64,000 bases of DNA from Microcoleus sp. AS-A8 (GCA_039962225.1 JAMPKV010000001.1:1-64000); one strand, 5' to 3'; counted from the stretch's first letter, positions 45,162 to 54,032 are shown. Notes: a model not told the origin generated them from the sequence alone. Program-made: numbers and translations.

Positions 45162-46136
45162 ATGGTTGGGACTAGTGTCTCCCGTCAACATGAAAACTTC
45201 CTACAAGTTATTCAAAGCTACTATCAACTGACCAAGCCTCGGATTATCCCACTGCTACTGATTACTACAGCGGCGGGGATGTGGATGGCATCGGATGGAC
45301 GAGTAGACCCCTTTTTGCTGCTAGTAACCCTTGTTGGTGGAACCTTGGCGGCGGCTTCCGCCCAAGTCCTCAATTGCATTTATGATCGCGACATCGACTA
45401 CGATATGGAGCGCACACGTCATCGCCCCATTCCGTCGGGTAGGGTGCAGCCCCGTGATGCCCTGTTGTTTGCGATCACTTTAGGCTTGCTCTCCTTCACC
45501 CTACTCACGGTATTCGCCAACCTGCTGTCTGCCCTTTTGGCCATGTCCGGTATTGTCTTCTACATGGCTATTTATACTCACTTACTCAAACGCCATACTC
45601 CCCAAAATATTGTGATTGGTGGTGCTGCCGGAGCGATCCCAGCACTGGTAGGTTGGGCTGCCGTGACGGGTGAGTTGAGTTGGGTGGCTTGGTTACTGTT
45701 TGCCATTGTCTTCCTGTGGACGCCTCCCCACTTCTGGGCATTAGCGTTGATGATTCGCGATGACTATGCCAAGGTTGGGATTCCGATGCTGCCAGTTGTG
45801 GCGGGTGAAGAGTCCACCACTCGTCAGATTTGGGTTTACACCCTGTTAGTTGTCCCGGCTTCCCTCTTGCTGATATATCCCTTGAGAGCCTTGGGTGTGG
45901 TGTATGGTGCGATCGCCATATGGTTGGGCATCATTTTTCTCCAAAAAGCGTGGCAACTCTTACAGGCACCCACTGATAAGCAATTAGCCCGTTCCCTGTT
46001 TAAATACTCCATCCTTTACATGATGCTTTTATGTACGGGAATGGTCGTCGATAGCTTGCCCATCATGCAACAACTCACAACGGGTTTAACGGAAAATCTG
46101 CACACCCTAGTCAGCGCTATCTTCATTGGTGGTTAA
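45162..46136 (+). CDS. ctaB: Protoheme IX farnesyltransferase (heme O synthase)
   Basis: 324 residues, UbiA-type prenyltransferase with about nine helices. Adds farnesyl to protoheme to form heme O, the substrate of CtaA. Asp-rich prenyl-diphosphate sites lie in [20 protein letters not shown] (first) and [18 protein letters not shown] (second); [19 protein letters not shown] starts the first helix. The frame opens at GTG 45123, but homologous proteins begin near [10 protein letters not shown], so ATG 45162 is preferred. A hairpin terminator follows the stop. Confidence 0.94.
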   Translation: MVGTSVSRQHENFLQVIQSYYQLTKPRIIPLLLITTAAGMWMASDGRVDPFLLLVTLVGGTLAAASAQVLNCIYDRDIDYDMERTRHRPIPSGRVQPRDALLFAITLGLLSFTLLTVFANLLSALLAMSGIVFYMAIYTHLLKRHTPQNIVIGGAAGAIPALVGWAAVTGELSWVAWLLFAIVFLWTPPHFWALALMIRDDYAKVGIPMLPVVAGEESTTRQIWVYTLLVVPASLLLIYPLRALGVVYGAIAIWLGIIFLQKAWQLLQAPTDKQLARSLFKYSILYMMLLCTGMVVDSLPIMQQLTTGLTENLHTLVSAIFIGG

Positions 46137-46171
46137 CGGGTAGATTCTGTTTGGATCAAAAGACAACTATT

Positions 46172-46200
46172 GGGAGCCTTAGGCTCCCTTATTTTATTTT
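46172..46200 (+). terminator. Terminator of ctaB
   Basis: GGGAGCC TTA GGCTCCC makes a 7-bp stem with a 3-nt loop, followed by TTATTTTATTTT. It lies 35 nt after the ctaB stop. Confidence 0.92.
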
Positions 46201-46378
46201 GAGAAACCTCTCTCCGTCTTCCATTGGCATAGCGTTCGACTCAATCAGTTGCCGAAATAACTATCCGAATCAAAGACTTTCACGACTTGTCAGAAAGTTT
46301 TTATAAAAAAATTAACTGTTAAAAACCATCTTCCAGCTTAGCGACATTGTTGTAATTTAGCTAAAACTAGAAGTAAGG

Positions 46379-46437
46379 AGGCACCCAACGGGTGTGTGAC
46401 TAGAGATAACTAGTCGTGGCAAAGAGCCGAAGCTAAG
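46379..46437. ncRNA. Possible structured RNA beside a small gene
   Basis: Two stable hairpins in tandem: GCACCC AAC GGGTGT and GACTAG AGATA ACTAGTC, preceded by AAGTAAGGAG. A TGTTGTAATTT extended -10-like element lies about 45 nt before (46350-46360). The tract is unlike the neighbouring repeats and ends at the 3' end of a minus-strand gene. It might be a small RNA, a leader or an attenuator. No family assigned; strand is uncertain. Confidence 0.35.
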
Positions 46438-46441
46438 TGAC

Positions 46442-46654
46442 TCATGCCTTAACTACCTGAGTCTTTAAAAACTGTCGTTTGTGAGATTCAATCCTTACCT
46501 CACCATTCATCGCTGCCAGTTGCAGCTTTATAAAGCTCTTTAAGTCCTCTACATCATATTTAGTGGCTAAAAGTTGCCGCAGTTGGTTTTCAGCTTCTAA
46601 ATCTAAATAACCGACATCAAGCGCTTGTTGGGCAAGTTCACGAATCCGAATCAT
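46442..46654 (-). CDS. Small conserved-looking hypothetical protein (70 aa)
   Basis: Begins MIRIRELAQQALDVGYLDLE, then AENQLRQLLATKYDVEDLKSF. The predicted structure is helical and amphipathic, with charged residues spread evenly. GGGAG lies 6 nt before the ATG at 46654, a good ribosome site. No domain recognised. The well-formed start and codon usage make it a likely real gene of unknown role. Confidence 0.6.
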   Translation of the reverse strand: MIRIRELAQQALDVGYLDLEAENQLRQLLATKYDVEDLKSFIKLQLAAMNGEVRIESHKRQFLKTQVVKA

Positions 46655-46900
46655 ACACAGCTCCCTGGAAAAATTTTTGGAAATTGAGACTAGGGGTTAG
46701 GTCAGGAGATGAGTATTTACAGGCAGAAGAGAGAAAATCGAACAGAGAAGTCTCATCAACCTAATAATTTTCTGTTTTATGACCAAAATACACTAAATCT
46801 ATTGATTAAGAATATCTACCGGACTCAAGAGATTAACATCTATCCTAAGATAGGTTACTTTCGGGTGTTGGTATCACAGAACACTCTTCTGTTCGGATAG
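46655..46900. other. Gene-free region
   Basis: AT-rich DNA between the small minus-strand gene and a relic. A 63-codon frame (46709-46900) has no ribosome site and no protein character, so it is not called. Confidence 0.4.
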
Positions 46901-47068
46901 ATGAAAGTAAAGCAATTTAGCGATTCGGGATTCGCTCTCGCTCTCCATGTCTTATTTAAAGAACTGGGAATTGACTACATTGATGTGTTTTTTTGGGGCT
47001 GGATTGGAAGCGATGATGGCCCGCGTTTTAAAGACTGCTTGGATATTTCTAACTTACAGAGAGGTTGA
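46901..47068 (+). pseudogene. Aldo/keto reductase-like fragment
   Basis: 55 codons that include ALHVLFKELGIDYIDVFFWG then GSDDGPRFKDCLDIS. The LGIDYIDVF phrase matches the region after the catalytic Lys/Tyr part of aldo/keto reductases. The rest of a barrel is missing on both sides. I take it as a remnant, not an active enzyme. Confidence 0.4.
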
Positions 47069-47198
47069 GCAAAGCACTTCTGCTATCGTGCTTAAATAAT
47101 CAATCCCTTCTTTTGAATTCAACAAAAAATCTAAAAGAGGGAAGTAGTTCGCGCAGTGTTTACGCAAACTACTTTCCTATTAAAAGCTTCGTGAAAAA

Positions 47199-47933
47199 TC
47201 AATATGATTCTGGTTCTGTGGTATAAGCAGGGGGCTTGGTGTCAGGAGCAAATAACCCCAATAAGGGGCCAAGAATTGCGCCAAAAACGAAGCCGCCAGC
47301 ATGTGCCCAGTAGGCAACTCCACCACTTTCCATCCCAACATTCGCGGGTGCTTCTAGCATGGCTACCCCATTAAAGGCTTGCTGCAAAAACCAAAAACCT
47401 AGGTAAAACAGGGCAGGAACTCTTAGGGTGGTGAAAAAGAAACCAAGAGGAAGGAATGTAACGACCTTAGCCTTAGGGAACTTCAGGATATAGGCTCCCA
47501 TAACGCCTGCAATCGCACCGCTGGCACCTAGGGAAGGAATCAAAGAGTTAGTTGCAAAAAACCACTGGGTAAGAGCCGCTAATGCCCCACAACCTAGATA
47601 AAAAATCAAAAACTTAACCCTACCCAGTTCCTCTTCAATATTGTTACCAAAAATCCACAGAAACAACATATTAAACCCCACATGAGTAAAGCTCGCATGG
47701 AGGAACTGTGAAGTGAGCAAAGTCAGGGGTTCTGGCACTGGCTGATTGACAGAAATGCCGTTAAAACTGTATGTGAGTTCTTTGGGAACAACCGCAAAAA
47801 GATGGAAAAATCCATCAAGCTGAGGCCCAGCCAAAGTCAGCTCATAGATAAAAATCAAAATATTGGCAGCTATCAGGGCGTAAGTGACATACGGAGTTAT
47901 TCTTATCGGATTTTCGTCACGTAGGGGAACCAC
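47199..47933 (-). CDS. Rhomboid family intramembrane serine protease, copy 1
   Basis: 244 residues, six predicted helices. Cleaves substrates within the membrane with a Ser-His dyad. The Ser is in SLGASGAIAGVMGAYIL and the His in GVAYWAHAGGFVFGAILG. The FLHASFTHVGFNMLFLWIFGNNIEE segment holds the conserved helix-2 histidines and Asn. Substrate unknown. Its upstream paralog lies 170 nt away on the same strand, and the two share nearly identical catalytic segments, pointing to tandem duplication. Confidence 0.93.
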   Translation of the reverse strand: MVPLRDENPIRITPYVTYALIAANILIFIYELTLAGPQLDGFFHLFAVVPKELTYSFNGISVNQPVPEPLTLLTSQFLHASFTHVGFNMLFLWIFGNNIEEELGRVKFLIFYLGCGALAALTQWFFATNSLIPSLGASGAIAGVMGAYILKFPKAKVVTFLPLGFFFTTLRVPALFYLGFWFLQQAFNGVAMLEAPANVGMESGGVAYWAHAGGFVFGAILGPLLGLFAPDTKPPAYTTEPESY

Positions 47934-48103
47934 AAGCGTTTTTCCTATTGATTTACTAAACTAAAAGAAACATAACTTAATGTGGCTTTCCCTGACGGCC
48001 TGCTGTAGATAGATTTCTGATTTTTTTCTATCAAAAACAATTGAACTCTAGATAGAGGAATTCATTCCTTATCCGGCATTTGATGCTTTGGCCGGTAGAA
48101 GGT

Positions 48104-48808
48104 TCATAGCCTAGAATCCTCAGAAAACAGCCCTAGCAAGGGGCCAATAATTGCCCCGAAAACAAATCCACCCGCGTGCGCCCAGTAAGCCACTCCCCCA
48201 CTCTCCATCCCGATATTACTGGGTACATTCAAACTGGCAATGCCGTATAACGCTTGCTGTAAGAACCAAATGCCCAAAAAGAAAATAGCTGGAATATCCG
48301 GAAAAACGATGAAAGGGCCGAGAAAGACTAAAGTCCGGATTTTAGCATGGGGAAACCTGAGAATATAGGCTCCCATCACGCCAGCGATCGCGCCACTAGC
48401 ACCCAAGGAAGGAATACCCGATTGCATGGAGAAAAACCACTGAGCCAAAGCAGCTAGAGAACCACAAGTAATATAGAAAATGACGTACTTAATGTGTCCT
48501 AACTTATCTTCTATATTGTTGCCAAAAATCCACAAAAACAGCATATTGCCCAAAATATGCAAAAAACCACCATGTAAAAACTGAGACGTTACCAAGGTTA
48601 GAGGTTCCGGCACGGTTTGATTGACTGGGATGCCACCGAAACTTGCGGTTAACTCTTTAGGAACAACAGCATATAACTGGAAAAACTGCTCCAGTTGGGG
48701 CGACGTTAATCTTAGCTGATACAGAAAAATAAAGATATTTGCGCCAATCAGGGCATAAGTGACGTAGGGAGTGATGCGCGTCGGATTGTGATCGCTAATG
48801 GGAAACAC
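48104..48808 (-). CDS. Rhomboid family intramembrane serine protease, copy 2
   Basis: 234 residues, paralog of the downstream copy. It keeps the Ser in SLGASGAIAGVMGAYIL, the His in GVAYWAHAGGFVFGAIIG and the FLHGGFLHILGNMLFLWIFG segment. It starts MFPISDHNPTRITPYVTYAL, parallel to the other copy. It ends shorter (LLGLFSEDSRL). Both copies are intact and probably functional, so they may differ in substrate or expression. Confidence 0.93.
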   Translation of the reverse strand: MFPISDHNPTRITPYVTYALIGANIFIFLYQLRLTSPQLEQFFQLYAVVPKELTASFGGIPVNQTVPEPLTLVTSQFLHGGFLHILGNMLFLWIFGNNIEDKLGHIKYVIFYITCGSLAALAQWFFSMQSGIPSLGASGAIAGVMGAYILRFPHAKIRTLVFLGPFIVFPDIPAIFFLGIWFLQQALYGIASLNVPSNIGMESGGVAYWAHAGGFVFGAIIGPLLGLFSEDSRL

Positions 48809-48889
48809 TACAGTTCTTTCCTATCTATCCAAACATGAAAAAACCCTATCTTAACTCTCTTGATTTGTCTTCTCTCCTATCTCATAAAA

Positions 48890-48915
48890 AAAACCTCTCT
48901 CTAAAGAGAGGTTTT
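48890..48915 (-). terminator. Terminator between petE and rhomboid copy 2
   Basis: AAAACCTCTCTCT/AGAGAGGTTTT forms a hairpin. Read on the minus strand it is followed by a run of T (AAAAAAAACC on the plus strand). It lies about 190 nt after the petE stop, and also between petE and the rhomboid pair, so it would separate the two transcription units. Confidence 0.7.
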
Positions 48916-49103
48916 AATTTTTGGCAAAAGAGGGAATTGAAAAAATGGCTCGCCCTATTGAATTACATTCAAACATGGGCAGAGATATCCTTGGTTTGAT
49001 TAACACTTACCCCATGAATAGAGGAATATCCATGCAGTTGAGGAAAACCAATCCCCAAAACAACCGAGTAATTAGCAATTTCGACACAATAATTAAGGTC
49101 TAA

Positions 49104-49517
49104 TTATTGGACAATGATCTTGCCTGCCATGCCCGCACCCCGGTGAGGTTGGCAGTAGAAAGGATAGGTTCCGGCTGCGGTATCGGCTGGGAAGGTCGTC
49201 TCAAAAGACTCACCTGGAGTGAACAATAACTTATCGTGAGATAACTTTTTAGCCAATGCCTTGTCGCCGAGCTTAGCATCATCAAAGACAGCGTTGTGAG
49301 GAGGAACTTTGTTCATCACCCACTTAACTGTGTCACCCGCCTTAATTGTGACAGTTGGCGGATAGAACTGAAGCATTCCGCTGTCAGTACCCATCTTGAC
49401 TGTGTAGGTTTCGGCAGCAGCAGGTGTTGCCGACAACGCAAAGCTAGCCACTATCAGCAGAATTGTAGACAGTAGCAACCCGACACTGCGTGAAATTGCG
49501 GCTTTAAATTTCATCAT
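49104..49517 (-). CDS. petE: Plastocyanin
   Basis: 137 residues with an N-terminal thylakoid-lumen signal peptide ([19 protein letters not shown] to ATPAAA). Copper protein that carries electrons from cytochrome b6f to photosystem I or cytochrome oxidase. The mature part starts [20 protein letters not shown]. Copper ligands are the His in PPHNAVFDD and Cys, His and Met in [19 protein letters not shown]. Two adjacent ATGs begin it; GGAG lies 3 and 6 nt before them, so the second (49514) may be used. It lies next to psbV2 and psbV. Confidence 0.95.
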   Translation of the reverse strand: MMKFKAAISRSVGLLLSTILLIVASFALSATPAAAETYTVKMGTDSGMLQFYPPTVTIKAGDTVKWVMNKVPPHNAVFDDAKLGDKALAKKLSHDKLLFTPGESFETTFPADTAAGTYPFYCQPHRGAGMAGKIIVQ

Positions 49518-49606
49518 TTTCTCCGAAAATTCGCCATTGAATTCTTTATTAATATCTTAGAACAAGTCTTTACCGTTCTTTCCTTTGTTTACTTGTCTAG
49601 CGGCTC

Positions 49607-50143
49607 CTAGAAATTGGAGGTACCCCATCCAGGTGCTTTTTGTGCCGCTCTCAGAACAAAGGCGGCTAACTTCTCGATTTGCTCTTGTGGCATCCAACTT
49701 TCTGAGACTTGACGGCACCAAAAGCTCAGATCGCTGCCGTCATAGGTCATGGGTGCTCTCAAGAAATTCACGATGCCATCGATATTATCACGAGGTGGTG
49801 TGGCACCCGCCAGGGTATTCAGCGCCAGAGACACGGTTGGATCTGGCAAGGTTGCTCCCCCAACATGACAATTGAGGCAATGAGCCTCAAACAGCTCTTT
49901 CCCAAAGGACAAGTCTTCGCCAGAGAACGGCTTGGTTTGACCCTTTCCATCTAACGCCAGAGAGATTGGCTCTTTGACATCGAGGTAGCGCCTAACGTAG
50001 GTATCTGTAGCCGCCTGAGCCGGTGAGCTAACCAGAAAAACGCCCAAGACAGTGATTAAACAGGCTAGTAAAAAGTGAACTGAGAACAGTTGACGCCGTA
50101 AGGCGTGTAAAACTTGAGTGATTTGGATGGATCGGGTCAGCAT
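49607..50143 (-). CDS. psbV2: Cytochrome c-550-like protein PsbV2
   Basis: 178 residues with a signal peptide ending SSPAQA. c-type heme is bound at CLNCH. It shares LNTLAGATPPRDNIDGIVNF with psbV, but after the MTYDG phrase it reads SDLSFWCRQVSESWMP. PsbV has a His at this place; in the thermophilic homolog PsbV2 the sixth heme ligand is reported to be Cys, so Cys in FWCRQV is the expected ligand. Role is unknown, with some photosystem II or electron-transfer function proposed for the family. AAGGAT lies about 9 nt before the start. It is downstream of psbV. Confidence 0.9.
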   Translation of the reverse strand: MLTRSIQITQVLHALRRQLFSVHFLLACLITVLGVFLVSSPAQAATDTYVRRYLDVKEPISLALDGKGQTKPFSGEDLSFGKELFEAHCLNCHVGGATLPDPTVSLALNTLAGATPPRDNIDGIVNFLRAPMTYDGSDLSFWCRQVSESWMPQEQIEKLAAFVLRAAQKAPGWGTSNF

Positions 50144-50315
50144 GAGTCGTTTATCCTTAGTCGTTGGTCATGAGTCATTAGCCATTAGTCGTTTATCCTT
50201 AGTCATCAGTCATCAGTCATGAGTACTTCAGTTTGTCAGCCCATGTCTAACGACTAGAGGAATCACCAATGACTAATGACCCCATGACCCATGACCCAAT
50301 CACACAAGCTGGATA
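50144..50315. repeat. Degenerate short repeats between psbV and psbV2
   Basis: Repeated variants of GTCATNAGTCAT, TCGTTTATCCTTAGTC and ATGACCCATGACC fill 50150-50300. Similar sequence occurs at 53600-53670 and at 32985-33010. It appears to be a dispersed low-complexity family with no gene. Confidence 0.7.
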
Positions 50316-50804
50316 TTAGTTATAGACTTTTCCACCTCCCCACATTCTGCCAAGGATTTTTGGCTGGAAGAGGATATGACCCGCGATCGCTTCCAGGTCA
50401 TCATCGGTGAGATTTCTCATTTCGGGATAGATATCAGCACTCTTGAGACTGGGGTGTAATTCAGGAATTTCAGTCTCCCCGTCGTAGGTCGTGGGATTCT
50501 TCATGTAATCCACCAACGCGGCAATATTATCGCGTGGTGGCGTTGCTCCAGCCAGTGACTCAGTTCCTAACCCCACGTTGGGGTCAGTCTTCGTTCTGCC
50601 GCCACCATGACATTGTGCACAGGTATCGTTAAACAAGCGCTTGCCTTTTTGCACTTGCTGGAGGCTGAGGGTAATGGTGTCACCCGCTTCAGTGGCTTTC
50701 ACCGTGCGTACTTCAGGGGTCAGTTCAACAGCGGCTGCACTCCCGACAGCGATTTGAAAGGCAAAAAAGACAACTGCCAACGCAAGCAAGATGAATCGCT
50801 TCAT
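50316..50804 (-). CDS. psbV: Cytochrome c-550 (PsbV), photosystem II extrinsic protein
   Basis: 162 residues. Extrinsic lumenal subunit that stabilises the oxygen-evolving cluster. Signal peptide MKRFILLALAVVFFAFQIAV, cleaved near SAAA before VELTPE. Heme site CAQCH with axial His in EIPELHPSLKSADIYPEM. The characteristic GGGRTKTDPNVGLGTESLAG and final GRMWGGGKVYN agree. The ATG at 50804 is used because AAGGAGA lies 7 nt before it; the frame is open to 50834 without a ribosome site. psbV2 and petE follow on the same strand. Confidence 0.96.
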   Translation of the reverse strand: MKRFILLALAVVFFAFQIAVGSAAAVELTPEVRTVKATEAGDTITLSLQQVQKGKRLFNDTCAQCHGGGRTKTDPNVGLGTESLAGATPPRDNIAALVDYMKNPTTYDGETEIPELHPSLKSADIYPEMRNLTDDDLEAIAGHILFQPKILGRMWGGGKVYN

Positions 50805-51016
50805 TCTTGGTTCTCCTTCAAAAATATGGCTCATTTGTTTTAGCTACTCAACACACGGACTCAATCTGGAGCCTATCCTCTATCTGAGGGGCATCGCCGT
50901 CAACCCAGCAATCGGCAAAAGAAGATTCTTTGGAGTGCTCTCGTAAACGCGCACTGGCTTAGTGGGAGCTTTCCCAAAGAAATTACTCACTGATGGTAGG
51001 TGGAGCTTAATCTCCC

Positions 51017-51211
51017 CTACTCTCGAGGTGTAACTGAACCCTCTGTTTCGGACAAAATCATAGAAATAATTGCCTTGGCATCCTCCAGAGCCAGACGGGT
51101 TTCTTGAGTTTTGTAAGCAATTCCCAACTGCTTGCATCGATGGCAAACTTCCTCAGGAGGAAGATTATACTCTGCGGCAATCTCCGCAATTGACAGGTCT
51201 GCAAACCCCAT
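51017..51211 (-). CDS. Small cyanobacterial conserved-type protein (64 aa)
   Basis: MGFADLSIAEIAAEYNLPPE then EVCHRCKQLGIAYKTQETRL and ALEDAKAIISMIL. It looks like a helix-turn-helix-like small domain with two conserved Cys. The frame is open to 51364, but the upstream part is Pro/Cys-poor filler from the G-rich tract, so the ATG 51211 is taken as start. No strong ribosome site. Its place next to psbV suggests it could be a regulator or assembly factor, but I cannot name it. Confidence 0.6.
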   Translation of the reverse strand: MGFADLSIAEIAAEYNLPPEEVCHRCKQLGIAYKTQETRLALEDAKAIISMILSETEGSVTPRE

Positions 51212-51309
51212 AATTATTGGCTGGCAACAAACAAGATCGAGTCTCTTAAAATATGATGCCACTCTTGCGACGCCTTTCCCTAACTTGCCAAGAGTGGGTT
51301 GGGAGCAAT

Positions 51310-51380
51310 TGCATGGGGAGAGGGGGAACAGGAGTGGGGAGGGGGAGTGGCAGAGTGGGGGCAAGGGAGAGGGGGAGTGA
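51310..51380. repeat. G-rich purine tract
   Basis: Runs of 3-5 G separated by short A/T/C spacers on the + strand (GGGGAG, AGGGGGAAC, GTGGGGAGGGGGAG, GTGGGGGCAAGGGAGAGGGGGAG). It has the composition needed for G-quadruplex formation. It lies between a small gene and accD, upstream of the start of the former on the minus strand. Confidence 0.8.
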
Positions 51381-51468
51381 GACCGTGAGGGAATAGCTCA
51401 ACTTTCATCCCCCAATGATTCCGATAACTTTACCAACGTTCCTCCTCTGCCCTACTTTGTTGCTTTTC

Positions 51469-52398
51469 TTAGCCACCACTTCCCTTAGTGACACTCAAGC
51501 GCATCGCTTCGGGTAAGGGAAACATCGACGGTGACGTAGAGAGGGGTTGATGTAGGCGAATCAGTTGAGCCAAGGTTTTTTTCAACTGAGTGCGGGGCAC
51601 GATCGCATCCACAAACCCATGCTGTAATAAATACTCAGACGTCTGAAAGTCGTCTGGCAGTTTTTCTCGCAGGGTTTGCTCAATCACCCGACGGCCGGCA
51701 AAGCCTATCGTTGCTTCAGGTTCTGCCACAATGATGTCTCCCAGCATGGCGAAGCTCGCCGTGACGCCACCTGTGGTGGGATGAGTCAGAACCGGAATGT
51801 AAAGCAGTCTGGCTTCACGATGGCGTTCTAAGGCTCCTGATATTTTGGCCATCTGCATCAGACTGAGCATCCCCTCTTGCATCCTGGCTCCCCCGGAGGC
51901 ACAGATAATCACAACGGGTAGGCTGCGTAGCGTGGCATGTTCGATCAGACGGGTGAGTTTTTCGCCCACCACAGAACCCATACTGCCCCCCATAAAGCGG
52001 AAATCCATCACCCCCAACGCCAGGGGTAAGCTATCGAGTTGACCTGTGCCGGTTTGAACCGCGTCTACCAGATGGATTTTATCTTGGGTTTCTCGCAAGC
52101 GATCCGCATATTGTTTGCGATCGCGAAACTTCAAGGGATCGGTCGGACACAAATGCTCATCCAGAGGAATCCAAGTGTTAGGGTCGATCAGTTGCCCAAT
52201 GCGCTCGTCACTATAGACCCGCATATGATGCTTGCATTCTAGACAGACCATTTGATTGGCTTGCAGGTCTTTTGTATAAGCCAAGACCCCGCATTCCGGG
52301 CACTTTGTCCATAGCCCGTCCGCAATCTCACGCTCCGGCCTTTCTTGATTAGTGGGTTCTGATTTTCGTCGATTTGCAAACCAATCGAATAGAGACAT
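51469..52398 (-). CDS. accD: Acetyl-CoA carboxylase carboxyltransferase subunit beta
   Basis: 309 residues. With AccA it transfers CO2 from biotin to acetyl-CoA, the first step in fatty acid synthesis. An N-terminal zinc ribbon (CPEC at about 33-36, CLEC at about 52-55) precedes the crotonase-like carboxyltransferase fold. Seen: [61 protein letters not shown] and [20 protein letters not shown]. Overall length fits cyanobacterial AccD. accA is not in the window. The DUF2007 gene lies 16 nt upstream on the same strand and may be co-transcribed. Confidence 0.96.
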   Translation of the reverse strand: MSLFDWFANRRKSEPTNQERPEREIADGLWTKCPECGVLAYTKDLQANQMVCLECKHHMRVYSDERIGQLIDPNTWIPLDEHLCPTDPLKFRDRKQYADRLRETQDKIHLVDAVQTGTGQLDSLPLALGVMDFRFMGGSMGSVVGEKLTRLIEHATLRSLPVVIICASGGARMQEGMLSLMQMAKISGALERHREARLLYIPVLTHPTTGGVTASFAMLGDIIVAEPEATIGFAGRRVIEQTLREKLPDDFQTSEYLLQHGFVDAIVPRTQLKKTLAQLIRLHQPLSTSPSMFPLPEAMRLSVTKGSGG

Positions 52399-52414
52399 GA
52401 AATTTTTTTATTCC

Positions 52415-52645
52415 TTAATTGTTATCTGATGCCCCTGCTTGCTCCTCTTCGGGACAACTCAACAGAAGTAAGGCTGTCCATTGGTCTTGGGGGCGAACTT
52501 GCAATGCTGCGGAGCTACCCGCACCGAAATAAGGAGTTATCCCCGTATCGAGAATTCGACTTGGAATCTCATGAGCCGCTAGCACCTGCTGCATCAGCTC
52601 GGCTTCCCAGCGGGCATTAGTGGTTTTTAGGGTTATCCAGGGCAC
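52415..52645 (-). CDS. DUF2007-domain protein
   Basis: 76 residues, MPWITLKTTNARWEAELMQQ then VLAAHEIPSRILDTGITPYFG. The pattern is that of the small DUF2007 (putative signal-transducing) domain, which resembles a P-II-like fold. No catalytic site. It lies 16 nt before accD on the same strand. Function unknown. Confidence 0.7.
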   Translation of the reverse strand: MPWITLKTTNARWEAELMQQVLAAHEIPSRILDTGITPYFGAGSSAALQVRPQDQWTALLLLSCPEEEQAGASDNN

Positions 52646-52764
52646 AGGTTAATCTTATCAAGACTCAAGACGCATATTTTTGGGTCAATAATACAAGGGA
52701 TTGGGAATAAAGGTTAAAGTTGAAGGCTAAAGGTTAAAAATTTAGAGCCGTTTTCCCATCGATT

Positions 52765-53586
52765 TCAGCTCCAAGGGAAAAATAGCTGCATATAGGTAGA
52801 AACAATCACCTCACCCCAAAAAACTGTCAAGCCTGCTCCTAATGCGAGGAAAGGGCCAAAGGGCATCGGTTGTCTTCGGTCTATCCAGCCCAGAGCGATC
52901 GCGCCTGTGCCAACAAAGGCTCCTAAGGCGCAGGCGATAAACCCACTCAACAGCAGATATTTCCATCCCAACCAGGCTCCCATCATCGCCGCTAATTTAG
53001 CATCACCCCCACCCATCGCGGTTTGTCCAAACACAATCGAGCCGGCAAAGGCAATCAGATCGAATAACCAAATTCCCAGCACGGCACCGACTAGGCCAGT
53101 CATTAGCTGCTGGGACATTCCTGACCATTGAGACGAGTGGAAAAAACCGACAGTTCCTTGAAATACTAAACCCAAAATTAATCCTGATTGAGTCAAGGAA
53201 TTCGGTAGGGTCAGGGTGTCTAGGTCAATTAGAGAAAGCACCAATAACCAACTCACAAAAGCCCAATATCCTAACGTTTGCCCACTAAAACCATAGAACC
53301 AAAATACCAGCAAAAACAGCAGACCCGTTACGGCCTCGACTACGGGATAGCGCCAAGAAATCCGACGTTTACAGTAACGACAACGTCCTTTCAACCACAG
53401 CCAGCCTAGGACGGGAACATTATCCCGCTTTTTTAACCGATGCAAGCAATCAGGGCAGCGAGAGGGCGGCCAAAACAGCGATAATTTTGCCGGCAGTCGG
53501 TAAACCACAACATTGAGGAAGCTGCCAAACGATGCACCTACAGCAAAAACAATTAAAGATGTTACAGCAGTAAACAGCGCTTCCAT
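52765..53586 (-). CDS. pilD: Prepilin peptidase (A24 family)
   Basis: 273 residues. Membrane aspartic peptidase and N-methylase that matures type IV pilins. N-terminal zinc-binding Cys pairs CPDC and CRYC lie in the cytoplasmic loop. The catalytic Asp residues are in LIDLDTLTLPNSLTQSG and MGGGDAKLAAMMGAWLGW. Eight hydrophobic segments agree with the family. No pilin genes lie in the window. Cyanobacteria use type IV pili for motility and DNA uptake, so that is the likely role. Confidence 0.94.
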   Translation of the reverse strand: MEALFTAVTSLIVFAVGASFGSFLNVVVYRLPAKLSLFWPPSRCPDCLHRLKKRDNVPVLGWLWLKGRCRYCKRRISWRYPVVEAVTGLLFLLVFWFYGFSGQTLGYWAFVSWLLVLSLIDLDTLTLPNSLTQSGLILGLVFQGTVGFFHSSQWSGMSQQLMTGLVGAVLGIWLFDLIAFAGSIVFGQTAMGGGDAKLAAMMGAWLGWKYLLLSGFIACALGAFVGTGAIALGWIDRRQPMPFGPFLALGAGLTVFWGEVIVSTYMQLFFPWS

Positions 53587-53668
53587 GTCATGTCCTAGGC
53601 ATAGTCTTTAGTTCCTAGTTCTTAGTCTTTAGTTTAATGACCCATGACCTATAACTAATGATTCATCA

Positions 53669-53887
53669 CTAATAAATTTCTGCCTCAAGTTGACTAAAAG
53701 GCACAAAACATTCCTGAGGCAAAAGAATCGGTCTTTTCTTAAAAATTAGCTTTCCGCGATGGGTATATCGGTCAATGGCTACACCAGTAGGACGCTGTGT
53801 GAGGTCTGGATGCACTTCATAATAAGTCCGATAAATCTGTCGAGCTGACCTCAGTAAAACGGGGTCTAGCAACATCGGGATATCCAT
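53669..53887 (-). CDS. Hypothetical protein (72 aa)
   Basis: MDIPMLLDPVLLRSARQIYR then TYYEVHPDLTQRPTGVAIDR. It is mixed alpha/beta without known domain. The frame is open to 54016, but that N-terminal part (Arg/Cys/Ser-rich) looks non-coding, so the ATG at 53887 is preferred. It lies between the prepilin peptidase and leuB on the same strand. Confidence 0.5.
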   Translation of the reverse strand: MDIPMLLDPVLLRSARQIYRTYYEVHPDLTQRPTGVAIDRYTHRGKLIFKKRPILLPQECFVPFSQLEAEIY

Positions 53888-54032
53888 CCGCTCTATGTAA
53901 TTTTCTGGCCATTGCTGTGATGATGTATATACCACCCGCCTACCCCTATTATTTAAGCTCGACTTTAATCCAACAGCGTAATTACAGCAAGAGGCTTGAG
54001 CGCGTTTACGCGACAAGCGCCAGTCCTATGAT

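Noticed and set aside
46709-46900. 63-codon frame before the aldo/keto reductase relic
   Set aside because: It has no ribosome site, is AT-rich and shows no domain.
48921-49103. 60-codon plus-strand frame next to petE
   Set aside because: Starts with TTG right after a terminator hairpin and shows no family likeness.
50144-50315. Short direct repeats as a CRISPR array
   Set aside because: The repeats are degenerate, overlap and lack regular spacers, so this is low-complexity DNA.
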